Of a stretch of 64,000 bases of DNA, positions 23,957-36,934 are shown one piece after another (within the stretch, counting starts at the first letter, position 1; each line of letters starts with the position of its first letter). This stretch comes from Schoenoplectus triqueter (Eukaryota; Streptophyta; Magnoliopsida; Poales; Cyperaceae): positions 1-64,000 of the forward strand of contig CAXKVV010000058.1 of assembly GCA_964058805.1 (NCBI GenBank). The letters run 5' to 3'. The notes below the pieces were generated by a model. That model had not been told where the DNA came from and did not search any database. It worked only from the letters and a program-made list of their open reading frames with translations. The position numbers and the translations under genes were made by a program.

Positions 23957-24883
23957 AGGGTAGGAGCTCCTGGAACTCGCGTAAAAAAAGTTGTGTAGGT
24001 ACGGTTCTTTTGATTTGTGCGGTCAGGTTATTTATCAACGGTTCTGATTTAATAGTAATAAACAGTCTCATGTATTAAAATTCGTGTTTAGACTTTTTCA
24101 CAGCCGTTGTGATTTTTTTGAGACGACGTGATTTCCTTGCGGAGATCTCTGCACGGAAATTCTCCGCAGAGAATACGGATCCAAGCCCTTGAGACGCAAT
24201 AAACCAAGAGCCCGAGTAGAAATCCTCCATCCAAATTTCAAAACCGTAGACGGAGAAGGTTGACAGCGCCGTCTCCCCCCTCCTTCCCTCTCCTCCTCTC
24301 CTCCTCTCCCCCTCTCCCCCTCTCCCTTACCTCCTCTCTCCTCTCCATTTCTCTCTCCTCTCCATTTGACAAAAATAAGCAAATCCTAATCATGACCGAC
24401 GGCTCTAACCTGCATCTGCCCACCTCGTCCTTCCACCCACCTCCACGACCGACGGCTCTAACCCGCCTCGTCCTTTCACCAGCCTCCGCGACTGACATCA
24501 CATCAGATCTGGCCACCTCACGTCGACAATTCTGACCACCTCCGACCGACCTCGTCCGCCATCTCCTCACCGACTTCGACAACGTCTTCACTTCATCAAC
24601 ACTATACAGATTCGGCCTCTTCGACGTCTTCAACTCTCATCAATGAGATTCGACTACCACCACCGAGACTTCGTCGACCACCACCGGCCGCCACCGACTT
24701 TGACTTCTATGAACTCAGTCTACCATAACGTGTTAGGAATGCTTTGTAAATATTTTTGATCTAATTTTCTTCATTTTTCTTTTCCTTTTTTTCCTTTTCT
24801 TTCTTTTGTTTTTGACTTCCTTTTCCTTTGTTATTTTTTATTTAATGAAAAAATGGTATAGCTGTGCTTAACTTTCAAAAAAA
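23957..24883 (+). mobile_element. poly(A)-tailed non-LTR retroposon with 14-bp TSD
   Basis: The 14-mer GAAGTTGATACAGG occurs at 23943-23956 and again at 24884-24897, directly after CTTTCAAAAAAA. A long variable TSD plus an A-rich 3' end is the mark of LINE-machinery insertion. The 927-bp insert has a 5' half shared with the dispersed repeat at 10225 and 20740 (reverse orientation), a C/T-rich block (24275-24365), a Pro/Ser/Thr-biased block, and a 3' region with TTTAATGAAAAAATGG like plant L1 3' ends. No endonuclease or reverse transcriptase is present, so it is a deleted LINE or a SINE-like passenger. Confidence 0.8.
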
Positions 24884-24897
24884 GAAGTTGATACAGG

Positions 24898-25086
24898 GCC
24901 CCCGATTTTGCCCTCCCTCATTTCCCCACTTCCATGACAAATAGGCCTCACACAATTTTGTTTCTTAAGGGACCTGGTTTTCAAGAAAGTGGATTAAAAT
25001 GAGAGGGAAAATCGGAGTCATTTTATATATTTCCTTATTTCCCGAATATATAGAATTGTGGTCCTTACTCCTTCCTTTACATAAAA
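24898..25086. other. spacer
   Basis: No feature recognised between the retroposon and the Helitron. Confidence 0.3.
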
Positions 25087-25531
25087 CTAGATATATACCC
25101 GCGCGTTGCAGCAGAATTTTTTATTTAAATATTAAAATATTATAAGATAATAAAATTCATATTTATCTAATAGAGAAAATATATAATAAAGACTATATTT
25201 AATCTTGGATGAGATTTTTGCATAATATGAGTTAATGATTCATGATTTTTATGGCAAGAAAAGTAAATTATTCTAACATATATTATCACCATTAATTTCT
25301 TACCAAATATGCACAAGGTTCCTAAATAAAAAAATAAAAATTATGAAAATAATAGTATATAAGGGAAAGAAATGGAGAGAAAAAGGGGATCAATGGACGC
25401 GATCACATATGTTCGATCAACCAACAATAAATATTATCCGTCTATTTGAGGGATAAAATGGGTATAATAAAAATTTACCATGATAAAAAATGGACCCTCC
25501 ATTTCTTAGATGCTTTATATAATAGTATAGA
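25087..25531 (-). mobile_element. non-autonomous Helitron
   Basis: Read on the minus strand, the element starts TCTATACTATTATATAAA after an A (forward 25532 is T) and ends CGCGCGGGTATATATCTAG followed by T (forward A at 25086). TC start, CTAG end, insertion between A and T, and a GC-rich stem-forming stretch about 10 nt before the end are Helitron rules. The palindromic stem is partly eroded. At 445 bp with no Rep/helicase ORF it is non-autonomous. Similar ends are widespread in plant genomes. Confidence 0.6.
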
Positions 25532-27256
25532 TATTAGAATCCTTAACTTTTGGTGGACGGTAAGGTATTAGAATCCTTAACTTCCTTATAGAGTACATAA
25601 TAATTTTTACGTTAGCGACAAATTCAACATCCTTTTTTTGTAAGAAGTAGAAATTTGTATTATCCCTTAATTAAATTCAGAATTCATCCTACATCTTCAA
25701 AGTAATTCAAAGTAATTACAAATAGCAGTTTTTTTATAAATAACAGAATGCACTCGTTGAATGGGGAAGATACCACGATAATTAATCATTATGCAGTCAA
25801 CTAATTAGATTATTAGGTAATTAAGCATTTGCATTATAATATATATAAATATAATAATTCAAATAAAAGTAAATTATTTACATAATTGTTAATAGATTAT
25901 TTACTGATTTTACTTTATAATGTGTAATGTGAAACTTAGATGTATGTTTCATTTCAAGTAGAAAAATAAATAAAACATGCACATACTCATTATTTTTTCA
26001 ATAAGATGAATGATTTAAAAAAAAACATCAAACGAGGAAAAACCAAGAAACAAAATTATTTCTGTTGACTTGTTTCATATTTACAACTTTGCAAGTCTAT
26101 TTTTCAATTACGAAAAAAGATAGAATAATTCCTGTTATTAACCTTTTTCATGAAGAAAATATAGTACAAATTAATCCATGAAATTAAAAAAAAAGAGTTA
26201 AAGTTTCCATATATTTCCAATTGAATGCAAATTAAATTAAAGCTTTTTAAGTCTAGTTTATATAAAATAAAGTATTAATCATCAAAATGGGAGTTTGAAT
26301 GGAAAACAATATAACTCAAATATAAGATTTCATCTAATCCATAAATTCGATTGGATAAGTGAGGAGTTTGACTCCTAACTTATAAATAAAAGAAAGAGTA
26401 CCCTTCAAAATTGACTTGTGAACACCGCTGAACACCGGGTCAATTTTTCAGATTTTATTTTGAAAAAGGTTATCTACGCTTAATTTTAATACACTGCACA
26501 ATCTAAAAATTAATCAGCTGATTTATTAGATTTGACGGTCGGTTAATTGGTTCTGCAGTCAACTGATCAATTTGGTGATTGAGTAACATTTATATTAGCA
26601 AAATGCTATCCAAATACACTATACATGATGTTTTACCTTGGTACCGGCTACCGACTATGATTAATTGGCCGATTAATCAATCTTGATTGTTTCTTTTTAC
26701 AACATGATAAATAAAACTATCAATCATATATTCTATTGGTGTTGTATCATTTTGATTGATTATAATGACTAGGGCTGCTTTTCGGGTTTTGTCTCAGAAA
26801 TAAAATTATACATCAGTGAAATTAAAGTTATAAACTCATAAAATCAAATATATCAAATGAATAAAATATTATTAGTCATATCAGAAATACTTACAAAAAA
26901 ATAAAAGGTCGTGAAACGCTCATACAAATTTAATATTATGGTTCATTGTATTCTTTGTATGTTCTACAAATGAAAATGATTTTAAAAAATTGATAACCAT
27001 TGGATCCATATAAATTAATATACTGCAAAATCAAATATTTGATAATAACAATAATGTCGCATTCTTTTATTATCATCTTTCTTCCTACATAATAATATAT
27101 AATTCGCATTAGTGTCTTTCGATATTTTATGGAAAAACCAAATTTCACTTTGTAATTTCTTCTTTGTGCAAACAAATTTGCGACTGTGCTAAAATCTAAA
27201 ATTTTATTGCGATAAGAATAGTAATTAAGCAATAGTGTCATAATTAAGACAATTAA
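25532..27256. other. AT-rich intergenic DNA
   Basis: No gene, repeat or RNA supported. Open frames here are short and AT-driven. Confidence 0.35.
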
Positions 27257-28329
27257 GGCAATTTAACGAAATACCCTTCTTCATAAATTTTTGTAACAAT
27301 ATACTCTCCCTCCAAAATCTTTAACAAAATATCCTTATTGACCATTTAAAACTGTCTACACTGGTTACGAGAGGGAGTGAATATCTTAATTGCATGGTTA
27401 TAGTTAAGCTTGTTGCTAAATTCAAATTAATAAATAGATTATGTGAATTCTTATTTTATCATTAAAGTTGTTGCTAATTTCAAATTAATAAATAATAATT
27501 TTATCATAATTCAATTATTTAATGTTCTATGATATATTATTTATTTATTTATTTTCAAATAATATTTATATTATTTGTTTTTTAATAGAAATTAGAAATA
27601 TCTGATAAGAAAATATTGTTAGATTTTTTTTATTTGACTTACAAACAAAATATATTATTAGATATTTAGATAAAAGACAAAGAAGAATAAAATAATAAAA
27701 AACAATGAAGAATCTTATTTAACTTAATAATAATATATATTTGTTATATATATATATAACAAATACTTCTAAATTATTTAGAAAACTTTAATTATATATT
27801 AATTTCCAATATAAAAAATTATGAATTGTAATTAATTACGTATTGAACTACAAACAACTATATAATTTATGAATTCAATTTGTGTTTCATTTATAAAAAA
27901 AAATTATAGTATAAATTTTTTGAATATGTATAAAATATGTGAATTAAAAGTAGGAAGATTAATGAAAATAATTGATACGATATGGTGTGATTGGCTATGC
28001 TGAATTGCACTCCAAACAAGAGATAAATGTATAATTATATGCTTGTACATAGTTAATCAAATTAAAAAGAAACTAATTAAAGTTACTTTAGTTAATGAAC
28101 ATATATTTAGGAGGGTTGGTAGTGGCAGTGATTGAGCAAATTAAGCTATATTCTCCCACGTCATTATATGTCTAATAAATAAAATTAATGATCTACATCC
28201 ACCAAAGAGCACGATAATTAACAACAAAATAGATCTGGATGAGCCTACAAAGACATTTTATTAAAGATTTTGAAAGAGAGGGCATTTTATTATAAAAATT
28301 TGTGAAGAAGAACATTTCATTAAATTACC
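27257..28329. mobile_element. 1.07-kb TIR element without coding sequence
   Basis: The first about 80 bp (GGCAATTTAACGAAATACCC, then TTCTTCATAAATTTTTGTAA and CAAAATCTTTAACAAAAT) match the inverted end (reading inward from 28329: GGTAATTTAATGAAATGTTC, TTCTTCACAAATTTTTATAA, CAAAATCTTTAATAAAAT). Flanks ACAATTAA and CCAATTAA match at 7 of 8 positions and may be the TSD. The interior is AT-rich with a long TA palindrome near 27735-27770 and no transposase. Confidence 0.7.
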
Positions 28330-31039
28330 CCAATTAAAAACGTGAATTTTCTTTTAAAAAAAATAGAAAACTGCATGCAAAGAACTAAAGCACTAAAACT
28401 ATGCAGGCAATAAAAACCAGATCTTAACTACTGGGACAACTTTTAAGTGTCACGGCTAAAACCAAAATAGCTGGCAAAAACATTGTTTAAGATCGCAATC
28501 TTCGGTTGTAAGAATGAAGGTTCCTTGTTAGAGATAGCTAACTTCATATGAAGAAAATTATCATTAAATTTCTTTTATCAAAAAGTCTCCGGTTCATCAA
28601 CAGGTCCTGTGTGCATTTGATATTTTGAGAAACCATTATATACATTCCTTGTTCAAGGTTGCCGGCTTGATATGAAGAAAAAAAAACAATTAAATTACAA
28701 TTATTGAAAGTTCCTTCTGCAGCTAGAGGTCTTTGCATTAAGAGGGAAGATATTATTTTTTTTCTAATCTCCTAACTAATGGATTATCCAATGTATCCCT
28801 ATCAGTGATAAAACATCAATTACTCTGTGGTTTCTTTTTATTGAAATCCCAATATTGGATGTTTATTCGCAACTTATTCACAATAAACTATTGATAGAAA
28901 TTTTCATAAAGCTATCAAACTGAATAATAAGGTATGTATATTTTTATTCAACAGAAACATGGTTAAAACCCCTCCACTCTATATTTTTTTTCCTATCGTT
29001 CATTGGTATTTTCTTTTTATTTCAAAGCTTTGTCAAGACCGATTCAAAAAATAAATTAAGAAACAGAAAATTGAATCATAATGCTATTAAACTACGTCAT
29101 AACAAAAAGGGCAGGGAATTATAGTTCTTAATAAATAAACCGAAGTTAGATGATTCACGCTGATTTATTTTATTTTTTGTCTTCATCCTTATGATTCACG
29201 CTAAAGAAACCTTATTTGGGATAATTAAATTAGATTATTAGAACAACAGAGTTTTTTTTTAATTATTATTTGTTTGATAAAGAGGGGCGCATTAACTTTA
29301 GATATCTGTGAATCCCATCCGGGTTTTCAATTTTTTTAATCTAATGAAGAAGGGTTTTGAAGATTTATAGACAAATGGATTAATTACTTCAGGGCGTTTG
29401 AATTTTTTTTCCCCTCGATACATCCATCTCCTTGTTGCTATTAGTTTTGAGTTTTAACTCGGGCCTTCTCTTTAGTGGGCTAAAATTCCCCTCTTTAAGC
29501 CCGGCCATCTGAAGAACAATCAGGGACGAGAAGGAAGCTCATTGGCCTTGTTCCTAAACCGTTAGATCCTGTCAAAATGGCGCGTGATTTGAATCTGTCG
29601 GTTCAGAGTCACAGCAACCTACCAGCAGCTTCATGACTAGTTGACTACTGAGTACTGACTAGCGGGCTAAAGTAACCTATTCAATAATAAATAGTTAATA
29701 CCAAGCTGATTGAAAAACTAAAAAAACCGCAGCGAAATCAAATCATTATGTAGAAAAGCACCAGCACCAGCACCAGCAAACACATCTACTTCTCCACTTA
29801 GAGAACACGAAGTATTTCTAAACCCTTTTACGATAGTGATGACTATAACTTTGATGAAGGATATGTAATAGTTGGTTCAAGCAATTCCTTAAATAATGAG
29901 ATAAAATATAAAAATTATGATATATTATAATTAATGTTTGATAAAGTAAATAAAGTCATATTCATAAAGAAGAAGTTAATTAAAAATTTAAATTTACAAA
30001 TTATTGAGTTTAGATTTAAGATGAAGGAGAGTTAGACTCAAATTGGAGAACTCAAAAATAAAAATAATTATGAGTCACACCTAGGTGAGATAGGTTTATT
30101 AAAAGTAAAATTATAAAATTTAAAGATTGAAAATCGAACTTTGAGGATATCTAGTAGTTTGAGATGTAGTACTAAAATAAATTTTAAAAAATATATATGT
30201 GGGTCAAAAGAACCATGACAAAATAGGATGAATTTATGGAGAAAAAAATCTCCTCCATTGTCTAAGAATTTCGGAAGTCCAAAAGAAAAGGAGAGCATCA
30301 TAAAAAATCAAAAAATAAAAGAGAAAAAATATATAAAATATAAAAAATAATGAAAGAAAGCACAATCATGTATATCAATAAAAGTACACATATGGAAGAA
30401 ATAGAAATAGAAAAAAACATTAAACTAATAGGGACACTTTTAACCCTAATTGGTCAAATAAAATTTATTTTAAAAGTTCAGATGATTGCTTTTACGAACT
30501 GATAGGACAATATGTGTCGTAAAATATGACTCATAATAATGAATCACAAAGAGATGTTCCTCAACATCCACAAAAGTCATAAACAACTGTTCAACATGTG
30601 AAAAAAATATCTCAAAAGATATGAGGATTCAAGCTCAAGAATAAAAAAGTTACTATAAATCTCATTTTTGTTCAAAATAGTGATAAAATATTCTCTAAAG
30701 CATTTTATAATTATTGTTGTCAATTGGATCATTTTTTTTGAATGCAAACTTAGAAAAATAAAGTAACAAATCAAAGATTACTTGAGTTTCTAAGCTAAAA
30801 GAGTAAGATTTTATTTTGCAAATTCTCTATAATTTTAAATAGTCACAAATTAAGAGGGGGTTTAATTGATTTATGCTTATTGTTTAGGGAGATGCTTGAA
30901 TCTCTAAATAATATTTTTTAATTGGCATAATTGAAACTTAGGAGTGAATGTAGGCCCCGATATAATGGTTGTATATCATATAATAATTTTGACTTGAGGG
31001 CGATATTTAAATTTCTTATTAAAAGGACTTTTTATGCAC
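28330..31039. other. AT-rich intergenic DNA
   Basis: No gene supported. A short (CACCAG)3 run lies near 29759. Two GATATGAAGAAAA-like words at 28546 and 28668 are each followed by an A-rich stretch and CATTAAATT or AATTAAATT, suggesting a weak duplication. Confidence 0.35.
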
Positions 31040-33910
31040 AAAATTCTCTTATTTGTTGCAACGATTACACCAACCGTTATAACAGATTAAATCAGATTAG
31101 TTCAAAAAGTTACTGAAAAGATGTTCACATATGTTGTCAATAGATAAGAATCTGTTACAACGGATAAGTTTGAATTCATATTCATACATTAATGTGCACA
31201 TCTGTTGCAATGGATGACATAATCGTTGCAACGAGTACATAATTAAATAGCCTATTAAATGCATCATATTTTCTACCATTTCTTTCTTACATCCGTTACA
31301 ATGGATAGTTCAATTCTGACCCAAATAGTAAAAGAACGCATCCTTTCATCTTCCTTCTTTATTTTAAAATCGAATTCCACTTTTTTTTGTCATTTCTCTC
31401 TCCTCTGATCCATGTCCTACCACCATTCTCTTCATCAAGGCTACTACTCCCCTTTCTTCCCTCTTTCACATCCTCTCATTCATTTTCTTCTTCTCTTCCT
31501 CCTTAGACCCCCTTTAAAACCCTAGGCCGAAGTGAAAGAAGGTGATATTTGATGCTCTGCTTCTCTAATCGCCAAACCAATACTGAATTCTTACTCAGGA
31601 TGAAGCTCTCTTATCAAAGATGTTCCCTTCTCGGAGGATCGAGAAATATTGATAAATTTTGATAAAATGACTCGTAAGAGAGATAAAGAGCTGGCATAAT
31701 CAATAAATAACTACGATGGGTCATCATCTCGGTCTGAACATATTCTAATGAATATGACCATAACAAAAAATGATCGAAACCTATTTTTAGGATATCCAGA
31801 CTTATATCAATTTCATCGATCAATTCCAAGAACGTCGGGTTTCAACCAGGTTCTTCTTTCACAAGATAGGGGCAATTCGATATCTAGAGAGTGCCTAATT
31901 GGATAATTATCTTGATCACTAGGGTTGGCATCAGTTCTTTACCTTAAACGAACTAATCTCTATTTTTATGGCCCAATTATTTTACGTCAACCTTCAATTC
32001 AATAATGACCTGTTCTATGCCACCTCTTGGATGTTCAGTCATCCCCTTGATATCACCATGAAGAAATTAGCCAAATGGTTGTATGTACCGAATGAGGGTG
32101 ACAAAGCATATCTTCTTCTGGGCTGGCCTATTATAGCCTAGGAGGGATGCCGGTGCATATCGATAATGGTTTGATCGGGAGTGGGTTGCTGATAAACCCC
32201 TCTATGCCACTAGTCTTCCTGCTCTTCACTACCCCAACCAATAATATTCTGACTCCGAAGTTAACCATCAAGTTAAATATGGAGCATAATGCGATCTTCT
32301 ATATTCGCCATCTTTTTTCCTTGGATGAGATCAAGATCAACATCTCGTACATCATTCTCCGACACATGCGCACTGCATTTACAAGTAAGAATTATTCTCT
32401 ACCCTATTCTTCATTTATCCATTGGATTATCAAAGGATGTGAGATCAATATAGTATTGTAGAGAAATTACGGGTACCAACAAACTTGTTTGATGAACTTA
32501 TTAATCTGGGTTGGCAAAGAATAATTGATAACGGGAGACCCGTTATGGTACCCAAATCTAGGCTAATGAATGATTGGATCCTCATTCTCAATGCCTTGCC
32601 AAACCAATATTAGAATTCACCTGACCCCGAACTAGATGCACCCACTTCTCCTCAACCCGGCACATACCATACATCTTCTTGTGATGCTTCTACTTGCACG
32701 TCCCCATCCGATAATATCAATGCCCAGCTGCACTCGGTTTGCACATCTCCACTTTCAACACTGACTATCAGGGCTTCAAATCGGATGTGTACAACCCCCT
32801 CGACTCCATTAAGATTGCTCAGCATGATATAATGGTGTCGTGTCGATACCAGCTCATCGGACTGCCATTATGATGACGGTGATGATGATACTCCTGACCT
32901 GATCGTTGGTATTGATGGTGATAATGCTATCATGAAGTAGAAGTTGTCTTTAGAATTTCTTATCTTTTCGTTCTTTCGATTTAGCTTGAGGGCCTTTTGA
33001 TTTTTGTTGCATGTTATGTGACATATCTGGTTACTTGCTATATTACTTTTAGGTTTTGATATTATGCATGCTTGTATTTGTCTGTTTTGACTTATTTTGA
33101 TGTTTTCACTTGTCATATCTTATATTTGTTGATGATTGCATGTGCTTTGAAATTGCTATATGTTGTTTGCTTTTTTCTGTGCATTCATTGAATATTTATT
33201 TGATTGAGGAGTATAATGTATATTTTGATGGGGAACTTTGTTTATTTTTTTTATTTTTAAACCAATTGGGAGAAATATTATGGTATAACTATCATTTTGA
33301 AATTTCATAAAGAGATTATGTATTCTCAAAATATTATTATGTAAATATGTGATTATTTAGCAAATCATTAAAATGAGGAGATTATTATTGTAAATAATTC
33401 TCAAAATTATATAAAACTATATTCGCCAATTTTAAAACAATCACATAAGTATTTAACATTTTTTTAGAGTTTGTGAAATGCAGAAAATTAGCTTAAATAA
33501 AAGAATATATGCATGAAGATCTCAAGATATAGTTTGATTGGATTAAAAATTTAATATGTGAAGATAACCAAAATAGTTTTGAGATCAAACTGGTCAAATA
33601 GAGACTTTATACTCTAATCATTGCAATAGACCTCATAACGTAATAAATTAATCCTATACAAAATTGATCCAAATTACTTTAGAACCTCTTCATACCCTAA
33701 CCATTGCAATATATCTCACATCTGTTGTAACGGATGACCTCGAGATAAATTTAACTTATAACCGTTATAAAGGATTCCAATATCTGTTATAATAAAAAAT
33801 GATTTGTGTACAAAATTTGACAAAAAAAAAAACTCCAGAACAAAGTCCTCTCATATCCGAACGGATCTTTTATTTATTGCAACAATTAACCTCGTTAGAG
33901 TTTTCATGAC
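31040..33910. repeat. recurrent ATCCGTTGCAACGGAT-like palindromic motif
   Basis: Variants of the quasi-palindrome TCCGTTGCAACGGAT recur near 31057, 31072, 31148, 31200, 31225 and 31293, and again near 33705, 33722, 33761, 33785 and 33875. The two clusters flank the retroelement ORF remnant at 31840-32940, so they may be parts of its decayed terminal regions. Confidence 0.5.
31840..32940 (+). pseudogene. remnant of a plant LTR-retroelement ORF (putative plant transposon protein type)
   Basis: Broken frames read FTLNELISIFMAQLFYVNLQ, then LFYATSWMFSHPLDITMKKL, AKWLYVPNEGD, MEHNAIFYIRHLFSLDE, IILRHMRTAFTSKNYSLPYS and a polar tail ending GDNAIMK. The FYxNL motif, the loss of a large part of the frame to stops, and the YILRHM/LPYG-like second half resemble the putative plant transposon protein domain found near gag in plant LTR elements. 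Family assignment is from memory of that pattern. There is an in-frame TAG near 32140 and frame changes, so it is not a working gene. Confidence 0.5.
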
Positions 33911-34429
33911 CTAATTATTATAACTGATTCTGCCATTTTTTTTACTGATTTTGATGTAACTCTATATATACATCTTTCTTTCTTCTCAGACCTGATGAAT
34001 TTTGAATAGCAAAACCCTAGCCATCAAACTGTCTAAGAGCAAACTTCATTCTCTATTGTTTAAATTTAAGGCTATTTTGAATATCTCTTTTAGAGTATTA
34101 GTGACGTTAGTTCTTGATTATTCTTATTAGTAAGATCCTTATATCTTTACACCCCGTTTATTTCAGTTGGTTGATGGTTGTCTGATTATTTAGTGTAAAG
34201 GACCGTGGTTCACAGTTGTAAAACCTTTTTTAAAGTGACTCGGCGCAATTGACTATTGGTGATTACGGGTCTTGAAGACGTAGACTCCTTATAACTGAAC
34301 TCTATTATATCTTGTGTTTTTTCTCTTCTCTCTTTACTTTACTTTACTTTAGTTATTTATTTCTTTCTTTGTAGTGTGTAAATTTAATATTATACCCCTT
34401 AGGGATACACATATGAGACTCAAATATTT

Positions 34430-35020
34430 AGTAAAAAAAATAGCAAAAGAGAGAAAAAGAGTCTCGGGAAATAAAATCATGTTGGAGAAACAAATATCTC
34501 ATGTGTTGTACGAAAAAGTATGTGTAACAAATATGAGAAGAAAAGTCTAAAAAAAAGACTTAGGTATTTATATATGCGCAAAAAGAGTTTAAATAAGTGA
34601 ATTAATTATTTAAATATGTGAACAACGTATTTAGATAAGTGAATCAGTTATTTAGATAGGAAATGACAAATATTACATGAGTTGTATGAGAACTTGTGTG
34701 ACAGAAGAGAGAAAAAATCTCGAAAAATAAAAAATGACTTATGTATTTAGATATATACCTCATGTATTGAGATAGGTGATCAGATATAGAGATAAGTGAA
34801 TTAAATATTTAGATAAAAAAATACATGTGACAGAAGAGAAAAGAAAAGTCTTGAAAAATAAAATGACTTAGATATTTAGATATATATCTCAAATATTTAG
34901 ATATGTGAATCAGTTATTTAGATAAGTAAATCAGATGTTGAGATAAGAAAATGACAATATCATATCAGCTGTGAGTATGATAAGGAGTGGGGATAAAAAA
35001 ATCTCAAGAATATGATAATT
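34430..35020. repeat. degenerate minisatellite (ATTTAGATAAGTGAAT-type)
   Basis: Two nested levels are visible. Short words such as TATTTAGATAAGTGAATCAG recur every 20-25 bp. A longer unit of about 130-150 bp starting ACAGAAGAGAGAAAAAATCT or a variant, then AAAATGACTTA, recurs near 34440, 34560, 34700 and 34835. Confidence 0.7.
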
Positions 35021-35189
35021 GATATCCCGTTAAAGATCAATTTACTACGCGATGTTTCTATTTTATGATTGTTAATTACTTTACATATTTTAACTACAAA
35101 AAGGTCCAATAGAATGAATGAATAAAAGAGTAAAGACGTTAAATTGAATTAAAGAAAAATTAATATTTAATTGAACGATGTGAAAAAAA

Positions 35190-35375
35190 TGGAATTAGAG
35201 GTTGAAAAGATTTTGAACTCAAAATTTGATTTGAAGTCTCTTAAATCAATGAGATTCATATTTTTAATTTTATTTAAAATCTACTTTCATCTCTTTACGA
35301 ATTTCGATGCAAAATCAATGGATGCGATAGATTTTGAACCAAATTCAAAACCCTTTCTACATCCCGTCCCCAGAA
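35190..35375. mobile_element. diverged copy of the MITE found at 61271
   Basis: Shares AGATTCATATTTTTAAT and TTACGAATTTCGATGCAAAA with the MITE at 61271-61485, in the same order, and has partially complementary ends (GGTTGAAAAGATTTTGAA versus, inward from the right, GGGTTTTGAATTTGG). No clear TSD. The open frame across it is an artefact. Confidence 0.5.
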
Positions 35376-36900
35376 AAATAGAGCACTTGATTGGACAATA
35401 AGGTACTTGTGCCTTTTTACTCAACCAAGTAGAGTAATTTATAATAGAAACGCCAAAATCAGACTTTGCTAAGAACATTAATAGTTTCTTTGGTGAATTA
35501 AAATTTCACGAATATTTCATTTTCAGATATGAATTATAGAAAAAAAAGTGGTACTGTTTTTTTCGTTCCGTGTTTTATAATTTTTACTGAAAATTTATAC
35601 AAAATCAATAAAAAATAATAAAAATATCCGCCAACTCAAGTACAGAGAAAGTTCTTAAGTTTTTTTATTTTACATTTTTTATATGTTTAATCTTGTATAT
35701 AACAGTCGTAACACAGAATATTGTAAATGTGTTGAATTACAAAATGCATATTTTATAATTTCACTGGAAAATAATGATTACAACTTTTATCCACCACAAG
35801 CTTGTACTAGCAAAATCATCAATACAAATTCTAAGGTTACCTCAGTATTTATTTCAGTCAAGTTTTTTCAGTTGCTTCTTAAAATTCCGTTCACGAGTAA
35901 CATGTGACTACAATTTTTTATTTCCAACTTCATCACTTCTCACAATAATTAGTTCAGTACTCATGTGATTGAGCCGTTGAGGTAAGAAAGAAAGAAGGAA
36001 AATGTTGTTGCACTTTTTTTTTTTGAACTCACTCATGATTATTTCAATATATTTAAGAACGAGATCTATAAATTGAATAGCTATTAAATTAATGATAAAA
36101 CACGATTTTTGGCTCAATCTGAACCGGGTCAAGGAAAAAATGTTGTTAAAATTTCCGGTCACTAATTTATTAGTTTTTTTTTTCGGGTTTAATACTTGGC
36201 CAAATCTTATTTAAAATACATATATATATTCAAATCAAACATATATAACTGAAAAATAAAGTATGTAAACTTAATGATACTATTATTACATTGGATCTTA
36301 AGATGGTAAACATTATAGTCACCAAAAGAAAGGGGGAAAAAAGTTCAGGTAAAAGCTTCTTTTTGGGTTGTTGAGGTCAACACTACTAATAATTCTTTTA
36401 AAATTGACATACTTCTAGTTCTATAAATGTTTGCATTTATCAGAAGTTCAAAACTGATAATCAACAATTTGAAAATTTGGAACTTCGGTATGGACTGAGA
36501 AAAATACATCCTATGATAGAAAACTTTTTGTAAGATTCTTTATAAGTAGGCAAACTGTGCAAATTTAGAAGAAATATTATTTTTATAGCGAAGTTTCTCA
36601 ATTCGTATTGGAAATTTGGTTTTGTCAAATCATTTATGATCAAATTTAGTATGTCCCAACATTTACAGAAATATTTCAATTTTTTAAATAATTTTGAACT
36701 ATTATCAGATAAACATCTCCTGAGACTTGTTTTTGGCAAAGGAGAAAACTAAAGCTGGACTTTTAACCCAAACATTCCGAAAGCGCGTCAAACTCACTTA
36801 AGTGTGGCCAGATCCGTATTAAGTTCTATAATTTCCTTTTATTTATTTAGTACCCATACGCCCCCACCGACCCCGTTTGATTAGAAAAAAGAAGAAGAAA
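35376..36900. other. intergenic DNA upstream of the MAPKKK
   Basis: AT-rich sequence without recognisable genes or repeats. The last few hundred bases become less AT-rich as the MAPKKK promoter is approached. Confidence 0.35.
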
Positions 36901-36923
36901 GAAGTCGAAAAACTTCTAATTTC

Positions 36924-36934
36924 TCTAACGGTCG
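36924..36934 (+). promoter_or_regulatory. MSA-like mitosis-specific activator element
   Basis: TCTAACGGTCG matches 10 of 11 positions of the MSA consensus (T/C)C(T/C)AACGG(T/C)(T/C)A bound by three-repeat MYB factors in G2/M promoters. It lies 200 bp upstream of the MAPKKK start codon. It fits the cytokinesis role of NPK1-type kinases; a single motif can occur by chance. Confidence 0.45.

Noticed and set aside
24238..24633. 131-codon minus frame and 91-codon plus frame
   Set aside because: Produced by the C/T-rich block of the retroposon; no coding signature.
35171..35401. 76-codon plus frame
   Set aside because: Lies across a MITE copy related to 61271-61485.
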